Assembly: GCA_009760855.2 (NCBI GenBank)
Contig: WPIO01000008.1
Span: 5,897,501 to 5,961,500, forward strand
Length of the DNA: 64,000 nucleotides
Direction: 5' to 3'
Origin: Cristatella mucedo
Taxonomy: Eukaryota > Bryozoa > Phylactolaemata > Cristatellidae
The notes beneath the pieces were generated by a model. The model saw only the letters and a list, made by a program, of their open reading frames with translations. It made no database searches and was not told the DNA's origin. Each line of letters opens with the position of its first letter. Position 1 is the stretch's first letter. Below, one piece after another: positions 55,259 to 64,000 of this stretch. The translations under genes and the position numbers were made by a program.

Positions 55259-56589
55259 ATGCTGCTGCTTTCGAGAACAGCGTCCGACTCTTTCCTCCTC
55301 GCCGCCGCCTCCGCCGTCACCGCCGCTCTGCTGCTGCTGCTGGCCACCGACGGCGCCTCAGCGTCGTCGCTCGGTTTCTTCTCGAGGCCGCCGACGGTAC
55401 GTGCGCGCGCTTGAACGCCGCGCGCCGTCTCGCCACGCGCTCGCCGGCAGCGGCGTCTCAACGATTTATCGTTTATCGCTTCGTGTCGCGCTAATATTTA
55501 ACCTTTTTCGTTGCTCCTCTCACGCCGCAGGAATCCAACGACGAGGTCGCTCTTGCCGCTGCCCTATCGGAGCCGCAACTGCAGCCTGACGCACTAGCCG
55601 CCACCGCCGCCGCGAGCGGCGACGCGCCTGCCGCTGACGCGCTGCTTCTAGGACATCTGGAGCAGCCGAACGTGGTCGGCGTGGCCGCTCACCCGACCGC
55701 CGCCGGCAAGGTCCTCTACGCCGACGAGACGTCCGTCTACGAGCTGGACGCGGCGACTGGCGTCAGCCGGCGTCTCGCCGGCGCCGCAACGTCGGGCCTG
55801 CTCGCCGCTCGCCGCCCCGTCGACGGCCGCGGCCTGCTGGCGCGCTTCGTCTACATCACCAAGCTGGTCGTGCGCGGCAGCCGCGTGTTCGTGTTCGATA
55901 ACGACCGCCTGCGCGAGCTCGGCGCGCGCACGCTCGCCGTACGCACGCTGGCGAAGCTGCCGGCCGAGCCGCGCGGCCCCGTCACCGGCACGGTCGCGTG
56001 GGACGCTTCGTGCGTCTACTGGTTCGGCACGGCCGCGGCGGCGGGACACGCCGTGATGCGAATGAGCCTCGCTTCGCAGCGGCCGCCGTCGCAGCCGTCG
56101 GGCGCCACCGCCGCCGCCGAGCTCGTCGCTGTCGGTGGCTCGCCGGTCGCCTACGCCGACATAACCGCCGACGGCCGGTACCTGCTGCTGTCCGACATGG
56201 AGGCGAACGCCGTGCAACGAGTGGACCTGACTGGCGGCGACGGCGGCGCGGCGAGCGTTCGCTCGTCGCCGTCCCAGTCGTCGTCGTCTGACGCCGACGG
56301 CGACGCATTCGCTCCCGGGCCGGTGGCTACGCGGCGAAACGGCGACATATTGGTCGTGAACAGCGAGCAAAAGACGGTCGAGCTCGTGCGCTGCGCTAAA
56401 GACGAGCGCGGCGCCGCCGACGACGACGACGATGACACGAAGTGCGCGGTGAGGCGCACAATCGAAGGGCTCGACAATCCGCAGGATGTCGCCATTAGCG
56501 TCGATGACGAGTTCGCCTTCGTCCTGGACTCAGCGTTCCACGCACGACTGCCCACGTACAGTTACTCCATCAAGCGCGTGCAACTTTGA
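55259..56589 (+). CDS. Predicted secreted NHL-type beta-propeller protein, two exons, 398 residues
   Basis: Exon 1 is 55259-55396 (donor ACG|GTACGT) and exon 2 is 55531-56589 (acceptor CACGCCGCAG, stop TGA). The intron is 134 bp, phase 0. The start ATG follows the TATA box by about 110 bp and opens a signal peptide ending near residue 35 (SAVTAALLLLLATDGASA). From about residue 90 there are five to six repeated units of propeller type: NVVGVAAHPTAAGKVLYAD, then DGRGLLARFVYITKLVVRG with VFVFDNDRLREL, then AWDASCVYWFG, YADITADGRYLLLSDMEANA, PVATRRNGDILVVNSEQ and NPQDVAISVDDEFAFVLDSA. The DG..ARF..I..L.V....V.V.DN.RLR pattern is typical of NHL blades. An acidic loop (ADDDDDDTK) lies between the last two. 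Codon usage is strongly G/C-ending. AATAAA at 57108 is a possible end. NHL propellers bind proteins, RNA or small ligands; a secreted one suggests an extracellular role. The exact family is unknown. Confidence 0.8.
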
Positions 56590-57240
56590 AGGCTCGCCAG
56601 TCACGTTGATGTCATTCCTTTTTTAACCGTTGTCAGCTTGTTTTTTAATTTTATTATTTTATTAACTCGGAGTCTCGCTCTCAGCGTTACGTTGCGCCGT
56701 CGAAGGGAGGCCATCTTGGACCGCCGCTGCCGCGGCTGCAGGGGCTCCTCTCGTACCTGGTCATCGTCTCTCGTCAAAGTGGCGCAGCGCTGCTGTGCTA
56801 GCCATGTGCTGAATTTACAATATCTAATAATACACTCAAAAACTGCGATTAGAACCGAATCCTAGTGAGCAGTAAGCAATAGCAAGCAGCGGCAAACTAG
56901 TGGAACCGGTGCTAACAGGTACGATTCTAATGCCGAGAGTCGGGGACCTCGGCGCAGCATCGAGTTTCCTCTCTTCGCAGTATACGTGTAAGCGTTCGGA
57001 CGAACTAATAAGGCATGTCAACAGCTGGCGGCAAGCGAACACTTCCGGCGAGCGAAGATTGACGCTTCAACGAGTTGGCGCGCTCGTCTACGGGGCGAGC
57101 GAGTACTAATAAAAAGAGCAAGAAGAAAAACCAGTCTCCGTCAACTCAAATGTGCTGTACAGAAAGCGCATCTATATGGTTATTGATAACATGCACAGCA
57201 TCAGCTTGCATGAGAGCCAAAAGGAAACGGTCGCTAAGCG
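56590..57240. other. 3' flank of the 55259 gene
   Basis: T-rich sequence after the stop, with AATAAA at 57108-57113. Nothing else recognised. Confidence 0.4.
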
Positions 57241-57259
57241 CCAGCGAAGCTTAATTCAC

Positions 57260-57270
57260 ACTCACACACG

Positions 57271-57315
<45 letters not shown>

Positions 57316-57475
57316 ACACGCACACATACACACGCACAGACACGCACACACACACACACAGACACACACACACACACACACAGACACACACACACACACA
57401 CGCACACGCACACGCTCACGCGCACATGCACATGCGCGCGAGCACATGCACACGCACGCGCACATATGCACACTC
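57260..57475. repeat. (CA)n microsatellite with GACACA and CGCA interruptions
   Basis: About 215 bp of mostly CA dinucleotides on the plus strand. All ORFs through it are histidine/threonine or valine/cysteine runs from the repeat. The 227-codon ORF 57426-58109 starts in its edge and has no domain. Confidence 0.95.
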
Positions 57476-58400
57476 ATTTTACTTAATTCATACTACGCCC
57501 GGGCGTGGAAGCGCAGGCCATTATCGCGGCCGGCCCGGGGGGGGGAAGCGGTGGGTGGACATATACATGTCCAAGGGCATGGCATTGCTTAAGCGCTACG
57601 GTCACTCATGCAAAGACTGTTGTTTTCTGGGGACTGGGGAAGAAATGACTTTTCTTAAGACCCGTACGCTCGCGGGGGGATGGTCCAAAGAACGCGACTG
57701 GGCCAAGCGCGCGCTCGCCGGAAGCTCTCGCGCGCTCGCGCGTTTCAGGCACACGCCGGGGCGTGCTTTTAGCGCAAGCGGACTTGGAAAGATAAAAAAA
57801 AAGGGGGGGCGACGTAATACCGGGCGTCAGCAGCGACATTGTCCCAAACCTTGGCGCAGGGCGTGCTCCAGCATGCAGCTCAGCTCGCAGTTCGCTAGTT
57901 GGCTGGCTGAAGCGGACCAACGTGGGACCGAGCGGGTCGCACGGTCGCCGCTCAGCTGCCTGCGAGAGAGCGATAAAGCGGCGAGAGAGCGCTCGCGTGG
58001 ACGCTCCAAATTGCCTCTAATTAGTCGTCACTTTAACACTCAGGACCAATTGACCGCCGCATGCTGCTGCGGTCGAACTCGTTTTGCGCTACGTCGGAAG
58101 ATTTTTTGAGCCGGGTCACGCCTACAGGTGGCCGGAGCTGTCGTCTGCTTGCTTCCTTGCTTGGTGTCGTTTCTCTTTCTGTCGGGGCGCCGAGGACAGC
58201 TCGAGCCGCCTCCGCCGCGGCGAGGGCGAGTGAAGCTCGCTCTTTCGACTTGCTTATTGACCGTCAAAACGTGGCTGCCCGTCTGCAAACATCTATACAA
58301 TGCACACGGTTCGCTAACTCGCCTCGCCGTCTGCTACAATAGGCTGGCTCGGAAAAGGTCAAGGTTCCGCCATCCCCTTGATAAGCCCTCAAAAGAGTTC
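57476..58400. other. No gene resolved
   Basis: The plus ORF continuing to 58109 and the minus ORF 57920-57606 overlap, and neither has a recognised domain. G and A runs occur at 57537 and 57795. Confidence 0.35.
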
Positions 58401-58409
58401 TCTCTCCAC

Positions 58410-58418
58410 ACACGCACG

Positions 58419-58478
<60 letters not shown>
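58410..58478. repeat. (CA)n microsatellite
   Basis: CGCACGCGCGCGCG followed by about 27 CA units and ATATGCATGC. Confidence 0.97.
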
Positions 58479-58479
<1 letters not shown>

Positions 58480-58611
58480 GCATGCATATATACATACATA
58501 ACTCTTTGTCTTCGGAGCACGGACGTGCGACCGCAATTAGCCTCCCGCCTACGCCTGGCTGCATCTTCTTTGATCGAACTTGCATTTAAATCAAAAATTA
58601 AAAATAAAAAG

Positions 58612-58760
58612 ATTTAACAGCCACATTTGTATAGTGGCAGAACTAAAGGGCTATCACTGTGGCTTGCAGTTGGTAATAGTGGAACGCCACTGCAGGAATC
58701 GGACCAGCGACCTCAGACGTATAGAGCGAGCACCTTACCTCCTGGACTATTACAGCCTTA
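58612..58760 (-). mobile_element. S2 SINE, minus strand
   Basis: gatttaacagccacatttgt, atagtggcagaactaaaggg, then ggaacgccactgcaggaatc, ggaccagcgacctcagacg and gagcgagcaccttacctcct. The B box has changed (reverse GGTCCGATTCC), so this copy is older. Confidence 0.75.
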
Positions 58761-59775
58761 AAGCCGTGTAGATAAGATGCGACCGACGCAATCGATACGG
58801 TCACCGGAGGGGAAGGGTAATGAATGAGAAGCGAGTAACACATCTGTAAAGCGCGTAGCAACGGGGGGGGGGCGCCTGCGAACTGAGTTGCTGAATAAAT
58901 CGCACCGGAGGGGCATGGGGACAGATAGACGCACCACTTTTTTTGCATCAGAATATTCAAAATTTAGCTTTCCGATTACATGCGATCATTCTTTCTCGAT
59001 TTAATAGCGGTCGTATTGCCTTTGTCTGAGGTAACGAGCGCGCTCGAAAGATGCTAGCGAACCATGTCGGCAGCGAGGGTGCGGCGCTGCTCCACGGCCT
59101 TTACCGGAGGGGCGCTCGGTCGCAGCCGGAGACCAGACGACAGCGCAGCGGCGAGTGGCGCGCAGTCTCAGCAGACCGCGAGCTGCTGCGTGTCGCCGCC
59201 TGCGACTACTCGCCGTAGTCAGAGGCGGAGGATCGTTGCCTGCGCTGGTGACCGAAGTGCGATTAAAGCGGCGCCTGCCTTTTACGAAAGTTAAAATATC
59301 GTCTGTCTGTCAGCCAGCAAATGGGGCAATGCGGCGCGAAATGCTGCCGAGCGACACTTGAGCCTTCCGTCATCATACGGGCGTTGCTAGGTCTACTGCT
59401 TGGCTTCCGAATGCCTGTCATGGCGGCCCAACCACTAAGGAAAGCTGAAAAAGGTCAAAGAGCAAAACGACGACCCCCCTAGTGCTGTCCATCTGTGTGC
59501 ATTAAGTGAGCGAATGAAAAAGTCTTTTAGCCAAGTCCTACCGTGAAGTTGGTTTTTCGAGTCTCTCATCGACGAGATTATGCTTTTGCCATTCATTTTA
59601 AGCTAGACGTGCCCTTTAGTGTAAGGCCAAGGTCAGCAAAACGACGGAAGCGATTAGGTCGGATCCACATCGAGGCTGCTACAGGGTTGAGAGCGGCTTC
59701 ACTTCTTATAAGCAAAAGCTTTGCGCTACGGTCTGAGCATTGAACAAGATTCCATAGGCAACCTGAAACTACGAG
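58761..59775. other. No gene recognised
   Basis: Includes a GC-richer part at 59030-59280 with arginine/alanine-rich ORFs in two frames. No supported exon. Confidence 0.35.
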
Positions 59776-59779
59776 AAAG

Positions 59780-61290
59780 AATGCTAAGCAGCTGGTAGCA
59801 CACATGGAAAGGAATGAAATTTCAGAAAATTTCAATTTTTTCAAGCGGCAGCACTCCACTGAAATTACTCTCCTCCGTGTTACCAACGACATCCTATCCA
59901 TCAACGGAGACGAGAATGTCACTGCCCTAGCTCTGCTAGATCTATCAGCTGCCGTCTGCACAATTGATCACCATGTCCTACTTGAACTTTTGAGAACAAC
60001 GATCGGTGTTGCAGACGAGGCACTGGCGTGGCTTACATCGTACTTGTCTGATCGTGTTCGATCAGTGTCGCGTGGGGGTCAGGTCTCATCAACCAGACCA
60101 GTCACCTGTGGGGTCACTCAAGGGTCCGTCCTCGGTCTCTTGCTGTTATTCATTTATAATCAAACTCTGGGAAAAGTGATTAAGGCCCATGGAATAAGAT
60201 ACCACTTGTATGCTGATGATACTCAGCTGTATTTGTCATTCAAACCACCAGAATCTGCTGCCGCAAATGATAAACTGAATGTCCGCCTTGCTGACATTTC
60301 ATTCTGGATGTAGGAGAATTTCGTGAAACTAAACGACGATAAAACTGAACTGCTGCTCATAGGACACCCTAAGCGTGTGGCTGGATTAGAAGGCTTTGCT
60401 TTTCTAATAGGTGATGCTGTTGTGCGACCGTCGTCTTTGACAACTGCTTAAATCTTAAAAGCTTCGTTCAGAAGACTGCTTCTACAGCTAGCCATCACGT
60501 CCAATCCACATCTAAGGTTAGAAACTGTCTTACACATTGGCTTGCAAAAAAGTTAACTAGCTCCTTAGTTCTGTGTGGGCCAGATTATTGTAATTCTCTT
60601 TTGGCTGAGCTACCGACAAAGGTTACTGGGCGATAGTTGCTGCCTATGAACATAGCAAATGTAAAGCGCCTAGAAAGAGATTAAGTTCTCTGAGGGCGCT
60701 TTATCAAGTGCAATATTATTATTATTATTATTATGGCTGCAAGGTTAGTTTGAAAATCCAAGAGGTTTGACCATGTGTCTTCTTTTCTAAAAGATCTAGG
60801 ATGGCTGCCGGTTGATAAACAGATGCAGAGAAAAGTTCTTACGTTGACCCACAAGACGCGCCAACGCATGGCTCATCCGTACCTAGCTGAATTGCTGCAC
60901 CAGTTTCAGCTTCCTCGTGCTCTCCGGTCCTGTATGAACTTTATTAGCTGTCCCATTCCTTCGCATAAGAACCGTTGGTGACAGAAGCTTTTACTCTGCA
61001 GGTCCTAGACTGTGGATCTTACTTCCAAGATTCTTACGCAACGGCAACTACTCTTCAGCTACCGATTATGGCACATCCTTTCCAGCCGTCACGAGCTGCT
61101 AATTCCATGTTACTGATTACCTTAACTGCTCTCCTGACTCAGGTAAGCTTTCCACTTTCTCTTTGTTGAGTGAGATGGTTCGTTGGCTGCCGAATGCATA
61201 CCGAAAGCTGCTTAGGCTGTGAGCACCCAATAGAAAACTCTTCTGCATAACACCCACATCGTCTTTGTGGCTTTGTGGAGTTACAGACGG
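59780..61290 (+). pseudogene. LINE-B retrotransposon, 5'-truncated, YADD present
   Basis: A second non-LTR family of the same broad group. From 59804 the frame reads an HSTEITLLRVTNDIL segment, then LLDLSAAVCTIDHHVLL (near 59935), LAWLTSYLSDRVRS, GVTQGSVLG and YHLYADDTQLYLSF (near 60210). The catalytic YADD is intact, but the AFDTIDH motif reads AVCTIDH. A TAG stop at 60311-60313 interrupts FWM/ENFVKLNDDKTELLL. Further downstream, LGWLPVDKQMQRKVL (near 60790) and YLAELLHQFQLPRAL follow in another frame. A LINE-A tail is inserted near 60645-60735. The 3' end is the block ggctttgtggagttacagac, ggagataaatta. Confidence 0.88.
60640..60735 (+). mobile_element. LINE-A tail nested in LINE-B
   Basis: catagcaaatgtaaagcgcc, tagaaagagattaagttctc, tgagggcgctttatcaagtg, caat then (ATT)n. 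It splits the LINE-B coding region between TELPTKV-like sequence and the 'MAARL' segment. LINE-A was therefore active after this LINE-B insertion. Confidence 0.85.
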
Positions 61291-61559
61291 AGATAAATTA
61301 CATAGATGGGAACACCACCTGATCAGCTAGCTTAAATTTACTTGGAGCAGACAAAGACAGTTCGGCGGGAGGGCTTTCGAACTCTAAACTCATCTTTCAG
61401 ATTTGAAGTCGTGGCACGTCTATCGTCGAAAGAATTCTGTTCATAAAAAAAGACGTACGTATCTTCCGAGATAGTAATCGCAGCTCCTGAATTATAAGTG
61501 CCAGAAGCAGCCAGTTAGGCGATAATCTACGGTCAAGCGTGGCATGCAAGCTGAAGTAA

Positions 61560-61800
61560 TGTGAATAGTCAACCAGTTTTGCTCTAGCTTTTGCACCTCT
61601 CAGCAGTTGAGCTCTAGACGTTTAGCCAGGCTGCTGGAGTTTCGCCATTTAGCCGGTCGGCAGTTCAATGGTACTCTGGGTGCCGCACGTGAGTTGTACA
61701 CCACGGCTGATTCTGGACGCTTGTAATCGTCCTTCACTGTCGAATAGACTTTTCCACGCTATGGATATCAACTTGTTATGATAAGCCACGGGGATGACAT
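61560..61800. repeat. Dispersed repeat C, copy 2
   Basis: gagttgtacaccacggctg, gacgcttgtaatcgtcc and actgtcgaatagacttttcc match 12840-12910 in the same orientation with many substitutions. Confidence 0.5.
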
Positions 61801-62094
61801 CGAGATAAAAGCGAAGGACAAAAAGCACAGACAACAGCGCGCCCCGACAAAAGTGAACTGAGCTAGCACCCTGACACATTCGCTCACGACAAAAGCGTGC
61901 AGTAATAACATTTGTTTAGTATTTGATTTAATTGATTTGATTTAATTTATAGTATTTGATTTAACCGGCTTGTTATCTTCCAAATCAATTACTATTTTAC
62001 CAAAAAGAGACCAATATTGCATTGTACAACTGGCTTGGAAGTCGGAATATTAGTCCAGCTTCGTCATGTATTAACAACGCAAACTCTGATTCCG

Positions 62095-62340
62095 GCAAAT
62101 ACCATGTCAGATTTTGAGAAAGTCAGTCAGAATGCCCGTTCAACCATCTTTCTGGAGCACAGCTATTTGAATTCTTGTTTCATCTTGGCCAGATTATTTG
62201 GCACAAGGTCAGGATTTCAATCTTGCAACAGAATATCGTGACAACGAATACCTGCGAAAGTATGTCAAATTAGTTTTAGCACTGAACTAAGTTCTTATAG
62301 TGGATATTCCTGCTGCTTTTGACGAATTGGTCGATGACTG
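62095..62340 (+). pseudogene. Possible strongly decayed LINE reverse-transcriptase fragment
   Basis: One frame near 62290-62340 reads VLIVDIPAAFDELVDDCPHL, resembling the LLDLSAAFDTIDH motif region of LINE-A and LINE-B. Upstream, nivttntcesm-like sequence could be the 'RVTNDIL' region. The rest is not alignable by eye. Confidence 0.35.
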
Positions 62341-62892
62341 CCCTCATCTAACGGTACTATTGATCAACTACTAGGAAAACGTATACATTGGCAGACAGCT
62401 AAGAGGTCGATGTGCAAATCCAAGGTTTAATTTACAGCTGTTGAGTTTTTGGTATCCCACGAATAACAGCGATACTGCCGCCATTTCCACAATAAACATC
62501 AGAATACTGCGGTTTGGATTCCAAATTGCACAGAACGGTACTACGGGTTTACCCACTAAATTTCATGCAATCACGCTTGTGCGTTCTCTGACTGTGGCCT
62601 CAAATGACCCTGGTCAGTCAGCCTAGCTTCACATTCCAAAGCTTATACAGCTGCCATTTCCAAAAAATTTCAATTCCAAATTACAGAGAACAGTATGAAT
62701 ATCATTATTGTAAATAAAAAATAAATAAATAAATATATATATATATTTTTAGACCAGCATTCCTTTAAATAATATTTTCGCGCTTTTTATACGCCCGCTT
62801 TAGTCCAGCAAACTTTTGTCAGGCTACCTGATTTGATACTTGCTAGAGAGCCAATGAAGCTCGCGAAGAAGTGGTTTAGTGCTGGAAGCTGA

Positions 62893-63006
62893 GCCATTGA
62901 GGCCAGCAGATCATACATTGACAGCACGTCAGACATTGACAGCAGGTCAAGACAGTGACAGCAGGTCAGACATTGATTTCGCCATTGAGGCCAGCAGGTC
63001 AGACGG
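62893..63006. repeat. Degenerate 18-20 bp tandem repeat
   Basis: ACATTGACAGCAGGTCAG-like units occur about four times between 62917 and 62976. A larger unit GCCATTGAGGCCAGCAG(A/G)TCA is present at both ends (62894 and 62981), so the array is partly hierarchical. Confidence 0.75.
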
Positions 63007-63007
63007 G

Positions 63008-63720
63008 CTGCTCAGTTGTTCACTATTTGTGGATGATTGAGGGCACAGGAACGGAGTTCTGAATATAGGAAATTGCAGAAATCTAGGCGCGATATCTCAA
63101 ACAAGTGAACATGTTTTAGTGTCTTACTCTTGTCTAAGCATGCCCAGATTTTTGCAATGTTTCTCAGCTTAAAGTAGTTCGACTTGACAGTAGAAGCAAT
63201 ATGCTCATCCAACAAAAATTCATTTTGGAACAGCACCCTGTGATAAAGGGCAGCCGTGATTGAAGCGATGCTAGGTGAACCAGTAAATCTTGAGGGCGAA
63301 GTCATGCAACCGTCGTGTAAGCATTAGGCTAGCCCATACCAATAAGGTTGGTTTTATCATAGCTAAGCTTATGGAAGTTAATAGCCATTAAATGTCAGCT
63401 GATCAAGCAGCCTCCTGTACATACCGGCAGCGAGTCTTGGCAGTTCACCCAGCTTGCAGCAGGCAATTAAGAATTGTCTACTGCGGGACTAGAACCTGCG
63501 ACCTAGATCGTGAAGAATGAGCACCTTGCCCCAGAGACAAGACCCAGAGACTAAGACCCCGGAGAACCTTTCAAGTGCTCGTGTTGTCGTTGCAGGCTGC
63601 AAGTGAATCAAGTTTGTCGTACGGGGGCTAGTCATAAAAGAATCGAAGGTTAGGTAGAGCTGAGTGCAGTTGGCGTAATAGGTGTAATCGGTCGAGCTGA
63701 GTGTAATCGAAACCACGAGC
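63008..63720 (-). pseudogene. Old LINE-A copy, minus strand, split by an S2 SINE
   Basis: On the minus strand, 63720-63560 reads TYYANCTQLYLTFDS (catalytic YADD region, altered). After the SINE at 63545-63395, the reading resumes with LSYDKTNLIGMG (near 63350), then HRVLFQNEFLLDEHIASTVK and YFKLRNIAKIWACLDKS (63235-63110), and ends near 63008. Compared with the 36063 copy, the order is exact. No 3' tail is present. Stops and frameshifts are frequent. Confidence 0.75.
63395..63545 (-). mobile_element. S2 SINE nested in a LINE-A copy
   Basis: gctgatcaagcagcctcctg, tacataccggcagcgagtct, then tgtctactgcgggactagaa, cctgcgacctagatcgtgaa and gaatgagcaccttgcccc. It interrupts the LINE-A reading at about 63400, so it is later than that LINE. 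Confidence 0.8.
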
Positions 63721-63886
63721 CTCCCTGTACCTCTACAATAATGAGCTGGTGAGGCTGATGAAGAGAAGAAAGCAAGCGAGTTAGCTTCGCTACTCTGGTG
63801 CGGGGGTCGGGAGAGCACTTGAAGAAGCGCGAGAGCCTTTGCAAGCTTTGATCGGTGAGTAATTAGCCAGAACTGCCTGCGGCGAA

Positions 63887-63996
<110 letters not shown>

Positions 63997-64000
63997 ACAA

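Noticed and set aside
55648-56370. 240-codon minus-strand ORF
   Set aside because: Antisense shadow of the GC-rich propeller exon 55531-56589.
57426-58109. 227-codon plus-strand ORF
   Set aside because: It begins in the (CA)n repeat edge, shows no domain, and overlaps ORFs on the other strand. GC-rich sequence has few stops.

Overview
This is an animal nuclear genome window, from an invertebrate whose phylum I cannot fix. The evidence is spliced genes with short GT-AG introns (113, 116, 134 and 156 bp where I can model them), long (GT)n, (GA)n, (TC)n and (CA)n microsatellites, tRNA-derived SINEs, and many 5'-truncated non-LTR retrotransposons of the CR1/L2/Rex1-type part of the Jockey superfamily. 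Nothing looks prokaryotic, and there are no operons, rRNA genes or CRISPR arrays. Most of the 64 kb is repeats or unassigned sequence, with only a few short gene islands, mostly GC-rich.

Genes. (1) A four-exon plus-strand gene at 29657-32507 encodes a predicted secreted protein of about 239 residues that I do not recognise. All splice phases match. (2) A two-exon plus-strand gene at 55259-56589, with a TATA box at 55149, encodes a 398-residue secreted protein that looks like an NHL-type beta-propeller. (3) A candidate two-exon minus-strand gene at 43125-42713 encodes a small single-pass membrane protein (99 residues). (4) A candidate terminal exon lies on the minus strand at 24359-24228, with a polypyrimidine tract before it and AATAAA just after the stop. 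Two single ORFs with signal-peptide-like starts (21167-21478 plus; 15721-15395 minus) are weaker candidates. A broken copy of a repeat-associated protein family known from Hydra and arthropods occupies 53195-54345.

Mobile elements. LINE-A is scattered across the whole window, mostly as short 3' pieces. Its best copy (36063-37493) has an altered catalytic motif and frameshifts. LINE-A ends in a conserved hairpin (AAAGCGCC ... GGGCGCTTT, with an inner AGAGA/TCTCT stem) followed by (ATT)n. LINE-B (59780-61290) keeps YADD but has an in-frame stop. Two tRNA-derived SINE families occur. S1 has a tRNA-like head joined to the LINE-A-type hairpin. S2 has a tRNA-like head plus its own conserved 3' domain. 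They are inserted into each other, and LINE tails are inserted into them. A 615-bp element at 41997-42611 has 22-bp terminal inverted repeats and a TAA target duplication, as in PIF/Harbinger-type MITEs.

The most interesting signal is the LINE/SINE system. Older LINE-A copies and S1 share the tail ending GCTATACAAA, while the apparently younger LINE-A copies end CTTTATCAAGTGC. This suggests S1 was mobilised by the older LINE subfamily and that the hairpin is the shared recognition element. Other unusual structures are an 11-bp minisatellite of about 37 copies (7699-8102), two strong hairpins (5677-5715 and 8570-8616), and a purine tract of more than 500 bp (47036-47572).
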